Under the pieces are notes generated by a model. The model was not told the origin of the DNA and did not search any database. It was given only the letters and a program-made list of their open reading frames with translations. A DNA stretch of 13,048 nt, from contig CAIJZG010000043.1 in NCBI GenBank assembly GCA_903825065.1, forward strand, positions 1 to 13,048, given 5' to 3'. The position numbers and the translations under genes were made by a program. Source of the DNA: an uncultured Bacteroidota bacterium. Its GTDB lineage: Bacteria > Bacteroidota > Bacteroidia > Chitinophagales > Chitinophagaceae. Shown here in pieces: positions 6,526 through 13,048 of the stretch (position 1 is the stretch's first letter; every line of letters begins with the position of its first letter).

Positions 6526-7665
6526 ATGAGTAATCTATCGCTTTGGGAAAGAGAAAGTTTTTATTCCACACAAGATGTTATTATTGTGGGGGGGGGATTT
6601 ATGGGTTTATGGACAGCCCTTAGTCTGAAACAAAAAAATAGATTATTAAAAATAACGATTCTTGAAAAAAATATTACTCCACTTGGTGCCTCAACTAGAA
6701 ATGCTGGATTCTCTTGTTTTGGAAGTCCAACTGAAATCCTTTCAGATATTGAAAATTTGGGATTAAATGAAACTTTAGAAATCGTAAAAATGCGATTCGA
6801 TGGTATTGAAAAAATCAAAAACACATTTACAGCAAAACAAATTGATCTTGATAATTGTGGCGGGTATGAACTAATTAATAAAGAATATAAATATTTTAAT
6901 CAATTAGATGAAAAAATTGAATGGCTAAACCAGCAATTAAAAGTGATTACTGAAAAGGATCAAACCTTTGTACGACGGGATGATTTAATTGCAAAAAAAG
7001 GATTAATTGGCTTCGACGCAATGATTGAAAACAAACTTGAATCTGGAATTCATAGTGGAAAATTAGTAAGTGCTTTGATTCAACAAGTGCAAGAATCAGG
7101 AGTATCCATATTAAATGGGATTGAAGTTAAAAATTGGGAAAAAACCCTTGAAGGAATTCAGGTTTATACACAACAACAAATAAAATTCACATCCAATCAA
7201 GTGCTACTATGTACCAATGCATTTGGAAATTCAATCGCTCCTGAATTAAATATTACACCGGCAAGAGGACAAGTAATTGTAACATCTGAAATACCCAATT
7301 TGAAATTAAAAGGGACCTTCCACTTTGATGAGGGATTTTACTATTTTCGAAATCTTGATGGGAAAATATTGATTGGGGGCGCAAGAAATGAAGACTTTGA
7401 AGGGGAACGAACTACTGATATTTCAGGATCAGATCTTATTAAAAACAAATTAATGGAGTTTCTTCAAAAACATATCGAACCCTCCTATCAATATACTATC
7501 GAAAATCATTGGAGTGGTATCATGGGATTCACAGAAAATAAAAAGCCTGTTATATCTAAGCTAGATGATCACGTTTATGCTGTAATTGCCTGCAACGGTA
7601 TGGGTGTAGCGCTCACCCCTATTATGGGAGGAAAAGCAGCAGATATGTTATTACTCTATTTCTAA
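6526..7665 (+). CDS. FAD-dependent oxidoreductase, DAO family
   Basis: The 379 residues have the D-amino-acid-oxidase (DAO) fold: strand and dinucleotide loop DVIIVGGGFMG (17-27), acidic ribose-binding E47 in ITILEKN, the family segment GASTRNAGFSCFG (54-66), a substrate domain in the middle (TPARGQVIVTSE, FHFDEGFYYFRN, ILIGGAR) and the C-terminal FAD loop HWSGIMGFT and CNGMGVALTPIMGGKAA. Relatives oxidise amines or amino acids (glycine oxidase, sarcosine oxidase, gamma-glutamylputrescine oxidase), but the substrate cannot be read from the sequence, and the lipoprotein cyclotransferase downstream gives no clear pathway. No signal peptide is seen, so it is probably cytoplasmic. Codons 21-24 form a G9 run, which is unusual in this AT-rich DNA. 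Confidence 0.9.
   Translation: MSNLSLWERESFYSTQDVIIVGGGFMGLWTALSLKQKNRLLKITILEKNITPLGASTRNAGFSCFGSPTEILSDIENLGLNETLEIVKMRFDGIEKIKNTFTAKQIDLDNCGGYELINKEYKYFNQLDEKIEWLNQQLKVITEKDQTFVRRDDLIAKKGLIGFDAMIENKLESGIHSGKLVSALIQQVQESGVSILNGIEVKNWEKTLEGIQVYTQQQIKFTSNQVLLCTNAFGNSIAPELNITPARGQVIVTSEIPNLKLKGTFHFDEGFYYFRNLDGKILIGGARNEDFEGERTTDISGSDLIKNKLMEFLQKHIEPSYQYTIENHWSGIMGFTENKKPVISKLDDHVYAVIACNGMGVALTPIMGGKAADMLLLYF
6588..6596 (+). repeat. G9 homopolymer in the FAD-binding codons
   Basis: Nine consecutive G within GTG-GGG-GGG-GGA encode V21 and the glycines G22-G24 of the FAD-binding loop. A change of one base would frameshift the protein after about 23 residues. The length of nine is long enough for slipped-strand mispairing. 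Confidence 0.85.
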
Positions 7666-7696
7666 TTTTTCCTAAAAATTTATGCAATTCGAAATC

Positions 7697-8485
7697 ATGA
7701 GAAAATTATTATTAATTGCTATTCTATTCGCTTCCTGTAATAATAATGCTAATACTGAAAATCAATCAAGTAGTAACGCAATCGCTGCACCATCAATACT
7801 TTCATATAATGTATTGAATATACATCCACACGACACCAGTTCCTTTACAGAAGGATTAATTTGGTTGAATGGCTCATTCTTAGAAAGTACAGGTGAAAAG
7901 CAAAGAAGCTATTTATTGAAAGTGAATCCTCAAACTGGAAAGGCAGAAAAAAAATATAAATTAGCTGACCAATATTTTGGAGAAGGTATCGCAGTTTTGA
8001 ATAATAAAATTTATCAACTAACCTATCAAGAGCACAAAGTATTTGTTTACGACATGAATTTCAATAAACTTTCCCAGGAATTTGAATGGCCTTATGAGGG
8101 ATGGGGAATGACCACCGATGGCAAGTATTTAATTATTGATACTGGCGGCAGTAATATTTATTTTGTAAACCCTGAGACCTTTAAAATTGAAAAAACATTG
8201 GGTGTTGTAAATAACAATGGATATGTATCGATGGTTAATGAATTGGAATATGTAGATGGCTTTTTATATGCCAATATTTGGCAAACAAATAATATCATAA
8301 AAATCAATGTACAATCGGGTTTGGTAGAAGCAGAAGCTGATTTAACCGATATTCTTAAGAGTTCGCACCCAGAATTTAATACCGAACAAAATGTTTTAAA
8401 TGGAATTGCTTATAACGCTGAGAAAAAAACATTCTATATTACGGGTAAAAATTGGCCTAATTTATTCGAAATACAATTCCATTAA
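7697..8485 (+). CDS. Glutaminyl-peptide cyclotransferase, lipoprotein
   Basis: Members of this five-bladed-propeller family (glutamine cyclotransferase) convert N-terminal glutamine to pyroglutamate. The 262-residue protein starts MRKLLLIAILFASC, a lipoprotein signal with the modified cysteine at C14 (a slightly relaxed lipobox FAS-C); this favours the ATG at 7697 over the in-frame ATG at 7682, which would add five residues. The mature protein is exported and lipid-anchored, facing periplasm or surface. Family motifs in order are SSFTEGLIW, FLESTGEKQRSYL, FGEGIAVLNNKIYQLTYQEHK (split over the middle), EGWGMTTDG, NELEYVDGFLYANIWQTN and VLNGIAYN-KTFYITGKNWPNLFEI. The previous gene ends 31 bp upstream, so co-transcription is likely. 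In Bacteroidota a pyroglutamate N-terminus is common on exported proteins cut before glutamine. Confidence 0.92.
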   Translation: MRKLLLIAILFASCNNNANTENQSSSNAIAAPSILSYNVLNIHPHDTSSFTEGLIWLNGSFLESTGEKQRSYLLKVNPQTGKAEKKYKLADQYFGEGIAVLNNKIYQLTYQEHKVFVYDMNFNKLSQEFEWPYEGWGMTTDGKYLIIDTGGSNIYFVNPETFKIEKTLGVVNNNGYVSMVNELEYVDGFLYANIWQTNNIIKINVQSGLVEAEADLTDILKSSHPEFNTEQNVLNGIAYNAEKKTFYITGKNWPNLFEIQFH

Positions 8486-8488
8486 GAT

Positions 8489-9394
8489 TTACTTCTTTTC
8501 CAAAATATAAATTACAGAGCTGCATTTTTTATGATTGAAAATGGTTTTAAAATTAGATAAAAGACCATTCCAGACAGCGCTGATATATTGATTCTTTCCC
8601 GTTTTATATTGTTCACTTAATATTGAAACATAAAAGCTATCGAACCACATTGGTCGAATCGCATTAATGCTGAAACCTTTATTCTCAGCCAATACAGCCA
8701 TACTTTCTGGAGAAAAATGATATAGGTGTCGAGGCACATCATAGGCTGCCCAGTACTGTTGATATTTGAAAGCATCATAACTGGTATAATTGGGTACTGC
8801 AATAATCAATCTTCCTTCTTGTTTTAAAATAGAATAATATTTTTCCAAATACCCGTTTAAATCATGTACATGTTCTAAAACATGCCACATAGTAATGGCA
8901 TCGAAAGAATTTGGAGAAAATTGATATAGATTTTCTGGAGCAATTAGTTGTAATCCATTTATATCCAATGCATTCTTTCTCGCAGTATCATCAGGTTCCA
9001 GTCCGGTTACTGTCCATCCAGCATTTTTCATGATTTTAGAAAACGCACCGGTTCCAGCTCCTACATCTAAAAGATCTCCTGTTTTTTTTCTGGTTGTTTC
9101 TTGAATTAATTTACGCTTACTATTTAAGGTATAATTTCTTACAATATGATAAACTCGATGTATAAATCCTTCCTGTGTGTCTGAATGTGATACGTAGTTG
9201 GCAGATTGATAATACGGTCCAATTTTATCAGCTGGGGGGATATGCTGCGTAAATCTGAAAGTACATTGATTACAATGCCAAACTTCAAATAGTTCCTGAC
9301 TTACTGTATAATCCTGAATATTTAAAACAGGATGAATGTGGTTTGACTTACAAACAGGGCATTCTTGATAGCTGATAGAAAAATTGTTCGTCAT
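8489..9394 (-). CDS. Zinc-ribbon class I SAM-dependent methyltransferase
   Basis: The 301-residue protein opens with a zinc-ribbon-like pair, C12-P-V-C15 and C41-N-Q-C44, then a linker (about 50-105) and a class I methyltransferase fold: SAM loop LLDVGAGTGAFSK (108-120), acidic E133 in GLEPDD, the post-strand motif MWHVLEHVHD (169-178), a following strand RLIIAVPNY, and YDVPRHLYHFSPESM (218-232). This N-terminal Cys4 plus methyltransferase layout is common in Bacteroidota, often in sugar C-methylation or envelope loci; the substrate here is unknown. It is the last gene of the leftward operon, 23 bp after the HU-like gene. Its stop lies 3 bp from that of the convergent cyclotransferase and no terminator is seen between them. 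Confidence 0.9.
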   Translation of the reverse strand: MTNNFSISYQECPVCKSNHIHPVLNIQDYTVSQELFEVWHCNQCTFRFTQHIPPADKIGPYYQSANYVSHSDTQEGFIHRVYHIVRNYTLNSKRKLIQETTRKKTGDLLDVGAGTGAFSKIMKNAGWTVTGLEPDDTARKNALDINGLQLIAPENLYQFSPNSFDAITMWHVLEHVHDLNGYLEKYYSILKQEGRLIIAVPNYTSYDAFKYQQYWAAYDVPRHLYHFSPESMAVLAENKGFSINAIRPMWFDSFYVSILSEQYKTGKNQYISAVWNGLLSNFKTIFNHKKCSSVIYILEKK

Positions 9395-9417
9395 TTGATT
9401 CTACAATAAAAGTAGCA

Positions 9418-9993
9418 TTACACGTAATAAAATAATAAAGCTCCAATACCTAATAAAAGTAATCCCAGCGCGTATACCCACCAATTATCTCCGCCTTCAA
9501 CATCATTAGCTTGACCCAAGAACTCTCTAAGTTCATCTCCCTCTAATTCTTGTCCTTTGAATGCAGCTTGTTTTAAATTAGCGGATTTAGCTAATGAAAT
9601 GGCCTTGTCTATATTCACTTGAGGAAACAAATAATCTAAGGGTCTTTCAGAAAAGAATAATAAGTGTCCGGAATGTTCTGTTTTTAAAGTACCAATTCCT
9701 TCTATCATAACTCCTTTTGCAGTTTGAGATTCAGTTAGTATTGTTTGGGCAAAAGCCTGTAACCTATTGATCACATCTACTAATTCTAATCCTGATTCAG
9801 CCACCAGAAAATCATAAAAATTTCGATCAGGAATAACCATTTCCTGTTTAAATCTAATAACCTGTGAAGGTGGGTACAATAAATTATTAGTTCCATCTAT
9901 TTGAGCACTGAGGTTTTCTATATAAAAAACACCCACTTTGGGAATGGATAAATTCTTATGTAAAACCAGGTATTTGAATAAATACTCTTGCAT
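9418..9993 (-). CDS. HU-CCDC81-like protein with a C-terminal membrane helix, no SPOR
   Basis: The 191-residue protein has two halves resembling the tandem CCDC81-like bacterial HU domains: residues 1-60 (YLFKYLVLHKNLSIPKVGVF, about 4-23) and 61-115 (GLELVDVINRLQAF; GVMIEGIGTL). A charged linker (about 116-168) leads to a single helix at about 172-190 (WWVYALGLLLLGIGALLFYY), with only one residue after it. Family members known from Bacteroidota commonly carry a SPOR domain after the membrane helix; none is present, and the 23-bp spacer to the next gene leaves no room for a hidden remnant. With no signal peptide, the HU-like part should face the cytoplasm. It lies 12 bp after the barrel gene. 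Domain assignment is by eye and moderately sure. Confidence 0.65.
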   Translation of the reverse strand: MQEYLFKYLVLHKNLSIPKVGVFYIENLSAQIDGTNNLLYPPSQVIRFKQEMVIPDRNFYDFLVAESGLELVDVINRLQAFAQTILTESQTAKGVMIEGIGTLKTEHSGHLLFFSERPLDYLFPQVNIDKAISLAKSANLKQAAFKGQELEGDELREFLGQANDVEGGDNWWVYALGLLLLGIGALLFYYV

Positions 9994-10005
9994 AAACGAA
10001 ACGAT

Positions 10006-11769
10006 TTACTTAAACGAATATACAACTCCTCCTAAAACATTGAAGCCTAGAACTTCATATTGATTCCAACGCTGGTATTTATTGTTCAATAAATTATTCA
10101 TTTGGATCCAAAGATTTAAACGCGGCATTACCGAAAACTCAGCACCTAGGTTAATGTCAGCAGCTGGATTTAATTTCTGGCTTTGTAATAATTTATTCTG
10201 ATAAGTAGTACCATCAAGGAAAAAAGCGTCTGCTTTAACCTGCAAATCTTTACTTATTTTCCATTTCAGAGTGCCCGTTAATTCCATCGGAATAAGCCCA
10301 TATGCTTTGTCATAAATAGCAAGATTGGTATATTCATTCAAATTAAGGGCCCCAATAAAAGAAAACTTCTCTTGAATATGATATCCAAGTTCTCCATGAA
10401 TTCGAAGGGACTGAATTTTTGGATCAAATAAAATATTAAAACTTCTTCCATCTAAATAATTATTCACAAAAAGTGCTTGATTATACAATTGCATAAATGA
10501 TAACCTTGCCTGATATGTAAGATGATTTCCAGATGAGCCTTTTAACCCTATGTATTGTTCAGAAATTCTGGTATTAAAAATGGCTGAGGGTGCTAGAATC
10601 CATGGATTAAATCCAGCTAACGAACGGAAACTATTTTTTTGATAATAACCTAACCATCCTAATTCGGCATTTAATCCGGTTTCTTTAATTCTTGCTTCTG
10701 CAGAAACGTTAGGTAGCAAAGAAAATTTTTGATTATCCCAAGATGGAAGAATTCCTACATTCAATTTAAAATTTGGTGTCTTGAATTGAATGGTGGGATC
10801 TATATAGAATAAATTGTTATTGTTTTTTGTAGCATTAGGTACCAAATTGGACTGATAGCTAGCTATATCCGCAGTTAATCCCATTTTGAAGGAATATATA
10901 CTTCCAAAAGATTTCTCTAAAGGTAATTTTGCAATCAGATTAATTTCAGAGGCAGTCCGATTATCACCAAAATAATTGACAAATATTTGAGGATGGTAGG
11001 TTATCCCATAATTGCCAATTTGTTTGTTCTGCACTCCGAGTTCTAAACCAACCAAATGAAATCTTTGTAATAAGTCGTCTTTATTTAATGGAAGTGTTGA
11101 AGATTGCAATCCATAAAAATACTGGGTGTTGGAATTGTAAAATGCTTTCGCTGTCCATTCATTTTGAGAAGGAGTATTGAAGATTGACAATACATCAAAA
11201 CCAGTTTTACTAAATTGCTGGTATGTTAAATTTCCTTTTGAAGAGATATGACTTGCATGTATTGCTATACTGGAAGTTTTACGATCACCAAAGGATAATC
11301 CAATTTCTGCAAAAGGGCTACTAAAATTACCAATCCCTAGTTTGACAAAATGTTCATTTTGCCAGGAATCTGTAGAATCAAGTACCAATGCAATGGGTTT
11401 AATTGGTACAGGCTGATATGAGAAAAAGAGATTTTGAGAGGGGATCTTATAATTGACAGATAACTTATTAGTATCACTAAGTATGGAAGCGGCCGTAAAA
11501 TTAATTTTTGCGGCAGTTTTTAGTGAAGGTTTAAACGCTGATGTAATAATTACTTCCTTAGGATTACTAGTATCACTCAATGATGCCCTTTCTATTTTTG
11601 GAATAGGAATTACAGTAGCCACATTTTCTTTATGTTTTTTTTGCGACTTGTTTTTTATTGAGCTTGACTTTGAAGTGTTCTTTTTCTTCTTATGTTTTTG
11701 TGCATTGGTTACATTAAAGCATGTAACGAATAACAACAGAAGAATGCCTATTTTTTTAAAAGAATACAT
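10006..11769 (-). CDS. TonB-receptor-like outer-membrane beta-barrel, plug-less, Lys-rich N-terminus
   Basis: From the chosen ATG at 11769 the protein has 587 residues and begins with a Sec signal (MYSFKKIGILLLLFVTCF, cut after TNA). A longer in-frame ATG at 11793 would add 8 residues and overlap the upstream gene by 14 bases; the chosen start gives a 10-bp gap and a normal signal peptide. A basic stretch of 24 residues with 11 lysines (around KHKKKKNTSK and NKSQKKHKE) follows. Next comes a short EVIITSAFKPSLK segment, reminiscent of a receptor N-terminus but without a plug domain, and then about 450 residues of alternating strands, ending NLWIQMNNLLNNKYQRWNQY and VLGGVVYSFK with a terminal aromatic-lysine pair typical of TonB-receptor barrels. 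Function unknown; probably an envelope partner of the TPR protein upstream. Confidence 0.8.
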   Translation of the reverse strand: MYSFKKIGILLLLFVTCFNVTNAQKHKKKKNTSKSSSIKNKSQKKHKENVATVIPIPKIERASLSDTSNPKEVIITSAFKPSLKTAAKINFTAASILSDTNKLSVNYKIPSQNLFFSYQPVPIKPIALVLDSTDSWQNEHFVKLGIGNFSSPFAEIGLSFGDRKTSSIAIHASHISSKGNLTYQQFSKTGFDVLSIFNTPSQNEWTAKAFYNSNTQYFYGLQSSTLPLNKDDLLQRFHLVGLELGVQNKQIGNYGITYHPQIFVNYFGDNRTASEINLIAKLPLEKSFGSIYSFKMGLTADIASYQSNLVPNATKNNNNLFYIDPTIQFKTPNFKLNVGILPSWDNQKFSLLPNVSAEARIKETGLNAELGWLGYYQKNSFRSLAGFNPWILAPSAIFNTRISEQYIGLKGSSGNHLTYQARLSFMQLYNQALFVNNYLDGRSFNILFDPKIQSLRIHGELGYHIQEKFSFIGALNLNEYTNLAIYDKAYGLIPMELTGTLKWKISKDLQVKADAFFLDGTTYQNKLLQSQKLNPAADINLGAEFSVMPRLNLWIQMNNLLNNKYQRWNQYEVLGFNVLGGVVYSFK

Positions 11770-11779
11770 ATTTGCTAAT

Positions 11780-13048
11780 TTACTGTTGTTCAATTTTATT
11801 AGTTCTATTCTTTTCTACAATAACTGCATCTAATTTTTTCTGAGCTTGAATCTTAATGTCTGAAATGTTGGAATTTTCGACCACACTTTTAAAAGTTGCT
11901 TCTGCATTAAAGAGATCTTTTTGCTCAAAATAGATATCGCCTAATAACACATAACTCTTTGCTACCCAAAGTTCATAAGAACCCCATTTCTTAATTACTT
12001 CAAAAGCAATTTTTTCAGCACCTCCTAATTGATGTTGTTGGAATTGGATTTCGGCTAATCGATATTGCGCCTCAGCAGCAAATTCTGATCTGCCAGCAGA
12101 AATAACTTTTTTATAATTAGTAATCGCTTGATCTAAATCATTAGATGCTTGATAGTTTTTTGCTAAAACCATATTTGCCATCATGATATCATCATTTGCA
12201 ATCCCTTTTTCTTTCAAAAGTTCTTTTGCATTCGGGGATGCTTCAGCCCATTGTTGCATTTTAAATTGGCATCTTAATAAACCCCTCATTGATTCTAATC
12301 TATTTTCTTGCTGAGTAGCAATCGATTTTAATTTTGAAAAATAAGTAGATGCTTTAGCATAATCTTTCAAATCGAAAAAATAGATCCTAGCAACTTGAAG
12401 GCTGCTTCTTTCCGCAAATTTATTGGGCGAATTATCAGCAACGGAAACATAATAATTAACCGCTTTACTATTTTCTTTATTCTGAAATAATATTTCAGCC
12501 GTATAATAGTTGGCTTCAATCCAATATTTACCATTGGGGAAATCATTAATATATTGAAGAAAACCTCGTTGAGCTGCAGGCAGGTCTTTTGATTCAAAAC
12601 GAAGCATGGCAGATTTATAACTTAGCGAATCAGCTTCATTTAAAGAAACATCAATTCCATTTTGCTTCATAAAAGTTATATAATCACCTGCTTGCTGACG
12701 AGATACAAAGAGTGTTCGTATATATTCAATTGCTTCTGAACTTTCCTGACTATGAGGATATTTACTGACCAGCATTTTAAAATGGTCAAGTGATTCTTGA
12801 TTCTTTTCCATATTAAAATTAGCAATACCTAATTTCAAATAAACTAATGGATAATATGATTCAGTATTTTTTTGAGCAATAATTTTTTCAAGAGGAGAAA
12901 TTGCAGCGGCGTAATCTTCGTTTGCTAAATAGGTATTCGCCAATTCCAATTGTGCATCAATAACTAATGATGAATTATTGTATTTCCCTATAAGACTTTG
13001 TAGCAAATTAATTTTTTCATTTTGATTATTCAAAGCACCAGCAATAAT
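11780..13048 (-). CDS. Large tetratricopeptide repeat protein, C-terminal part
   Basis: The reverse frame is open to the window edge and gives 422 residues. The apparent start at 13033 is a TTG inside an ongoing frame (IIAGALNNQNEK), so the real N-terminus is outside. At least seven TPR-like units are visible, for example ELANTYLANEDYAAAISPL, LGIANFNMEKNQESLDHF, LFQNKENSKAVNYY, IYFFDLKDYAKASTYF, YQASNDLDQAITNYKKV, IQFQQHQLGGAEKIA and IYFEQKDLFNAEATFK. The end is a charged tail (VIVEKNRTNKIEQQ). Large TPR proteins paired with a receptor-like barrel recur in Bacteroidota, and a scaffolding role in the envelope is plausible but not shown. The barrel gene follows by 10 bp with the chosen start. 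Confidence 0.85.
   Translation of the reverse strand: MIAGALNNQNEKINLLQSLIGKYNNSSLVIDAQLELANTYLANEDYAAAISPLEKIIAQKNTESYYPLVYLKLGIANFNMEKNQESLDHFKMLVSKYPHSQESSEAIEYIRTLFVSRQQAGDYITFMKQNGIDVSLNEADSLSYKSAMLRFESKDLPAAQRGFLQYINDFPNGKYWIEANYYTAEILFQNKENSKAVNYYVSVADNSPNKFAERSSLQVARIYFFDLKDYAKASTYFSKLKSIATQQENRLESMRGLLRCQFKMQQWAEASPNAKELLKEKGIANDDIMMANMVLAKNYQASNDLDQAITNYKKVISAGRSEFAAEAQYRLAEIQFQQHQLGGAEKIAFEVIKKWGSYELWVAKSYVLLGDIYFEQKDLFNAEATFKSVVENSNISDIKIQAQKKLDAVIVEKNRTNKIEQQ

Noticed and set aside
11453..11833. A 126-codon rightward open frame rich in hydrophobic residues
   Set aside because: It is antisense to the signal-peptide and Lys-rich coding region of the barrel gene, with no family resemblance; its hydrophobicity reflects the A-rich opposite strand.
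13031..13033. TTG as the start of the right-edge TPR protein
   Set aside because: The frame continues upstream to the window edge and the TPR pattern suggests a much larger protein.

Overview
The window looks like the chromosome of a Bacteroidota bacterium, probably Chitinophagaceae (genus not resolvable by eye). The DNA is AT-rich, start codons lack convincing Shine-Dalgarno sequences, and several genes have a perfect TAnnTTTG (Bacteroidota -7) box a few bases before the start. The gene content also fits: a TonB-receptor-like barrel paired with a large TPR protein, and an HU-CCDC81-type membrane protein. No tRNA, rRNA, CRISPR array, insertion sequence, phage gene or attachment site was seen.

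Left edge (1-466): the first 86 codons of a class III aminotransferase-fold PLP enzyme run leftward off the window. It resembles the phosphonate-related PbfA group. A roughly 200-bp divergent promoter region separates it from pdhA.

Rightward cluster A (467-3872): pdhA (pyruvate dehydrogenase E1 alpha, GTG start), a membrane-anchored TPR protein, ribH (lumazine synthase), a LutA/YkgE-like cysteine-rich (Fe-S) protein and an EVE-domain protein. Gaps of 11-47 bp suggest co-transcription, although ribH may also have its own promoter. A perfect 13-bp inverted repeat lies inside the first codons of ribH.

Rightward cluster B (3987-8485): a secreted protein with Tiki/ChaN/erythromycin-esterase-like motifs; ychF, whose start is best placed at 5349, just after a -7 box; a strong intrinsic terminator; an FAD-dependent DAO-family oxidoreductase that appears nearly leaderless and carries a G9 tract in its FAD-binding codons; and a lipoprotein glutaminyl-peptide cyclotransferase. 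The cyclotransferase meets the leftward operon tail to tail with 3 bp between stop codons.

Leftward operon (13048-8489): the C-terminal part of a large TPR protein, a plug-less TonB-receptor-like outer-membrane barrel with a very lysine-rich N-terminus, an HU-CCDC81-like protein ending in one membrane helix with no SPOR domain, and a zinc-ribbon plus SAM methyltransferase. Gaps are 10-23 bp. This set is the best candidate for an undescribed envelope module; its promoter lies outside the window.

Most of the window is ordinary core metabolism and housekeeping. The main items for a second look are the ribH hairpin, the G9 tract, the SPOR-less HU protein and its operon, the orphan LutA-like protein and the possible PbfA-like enzyme.
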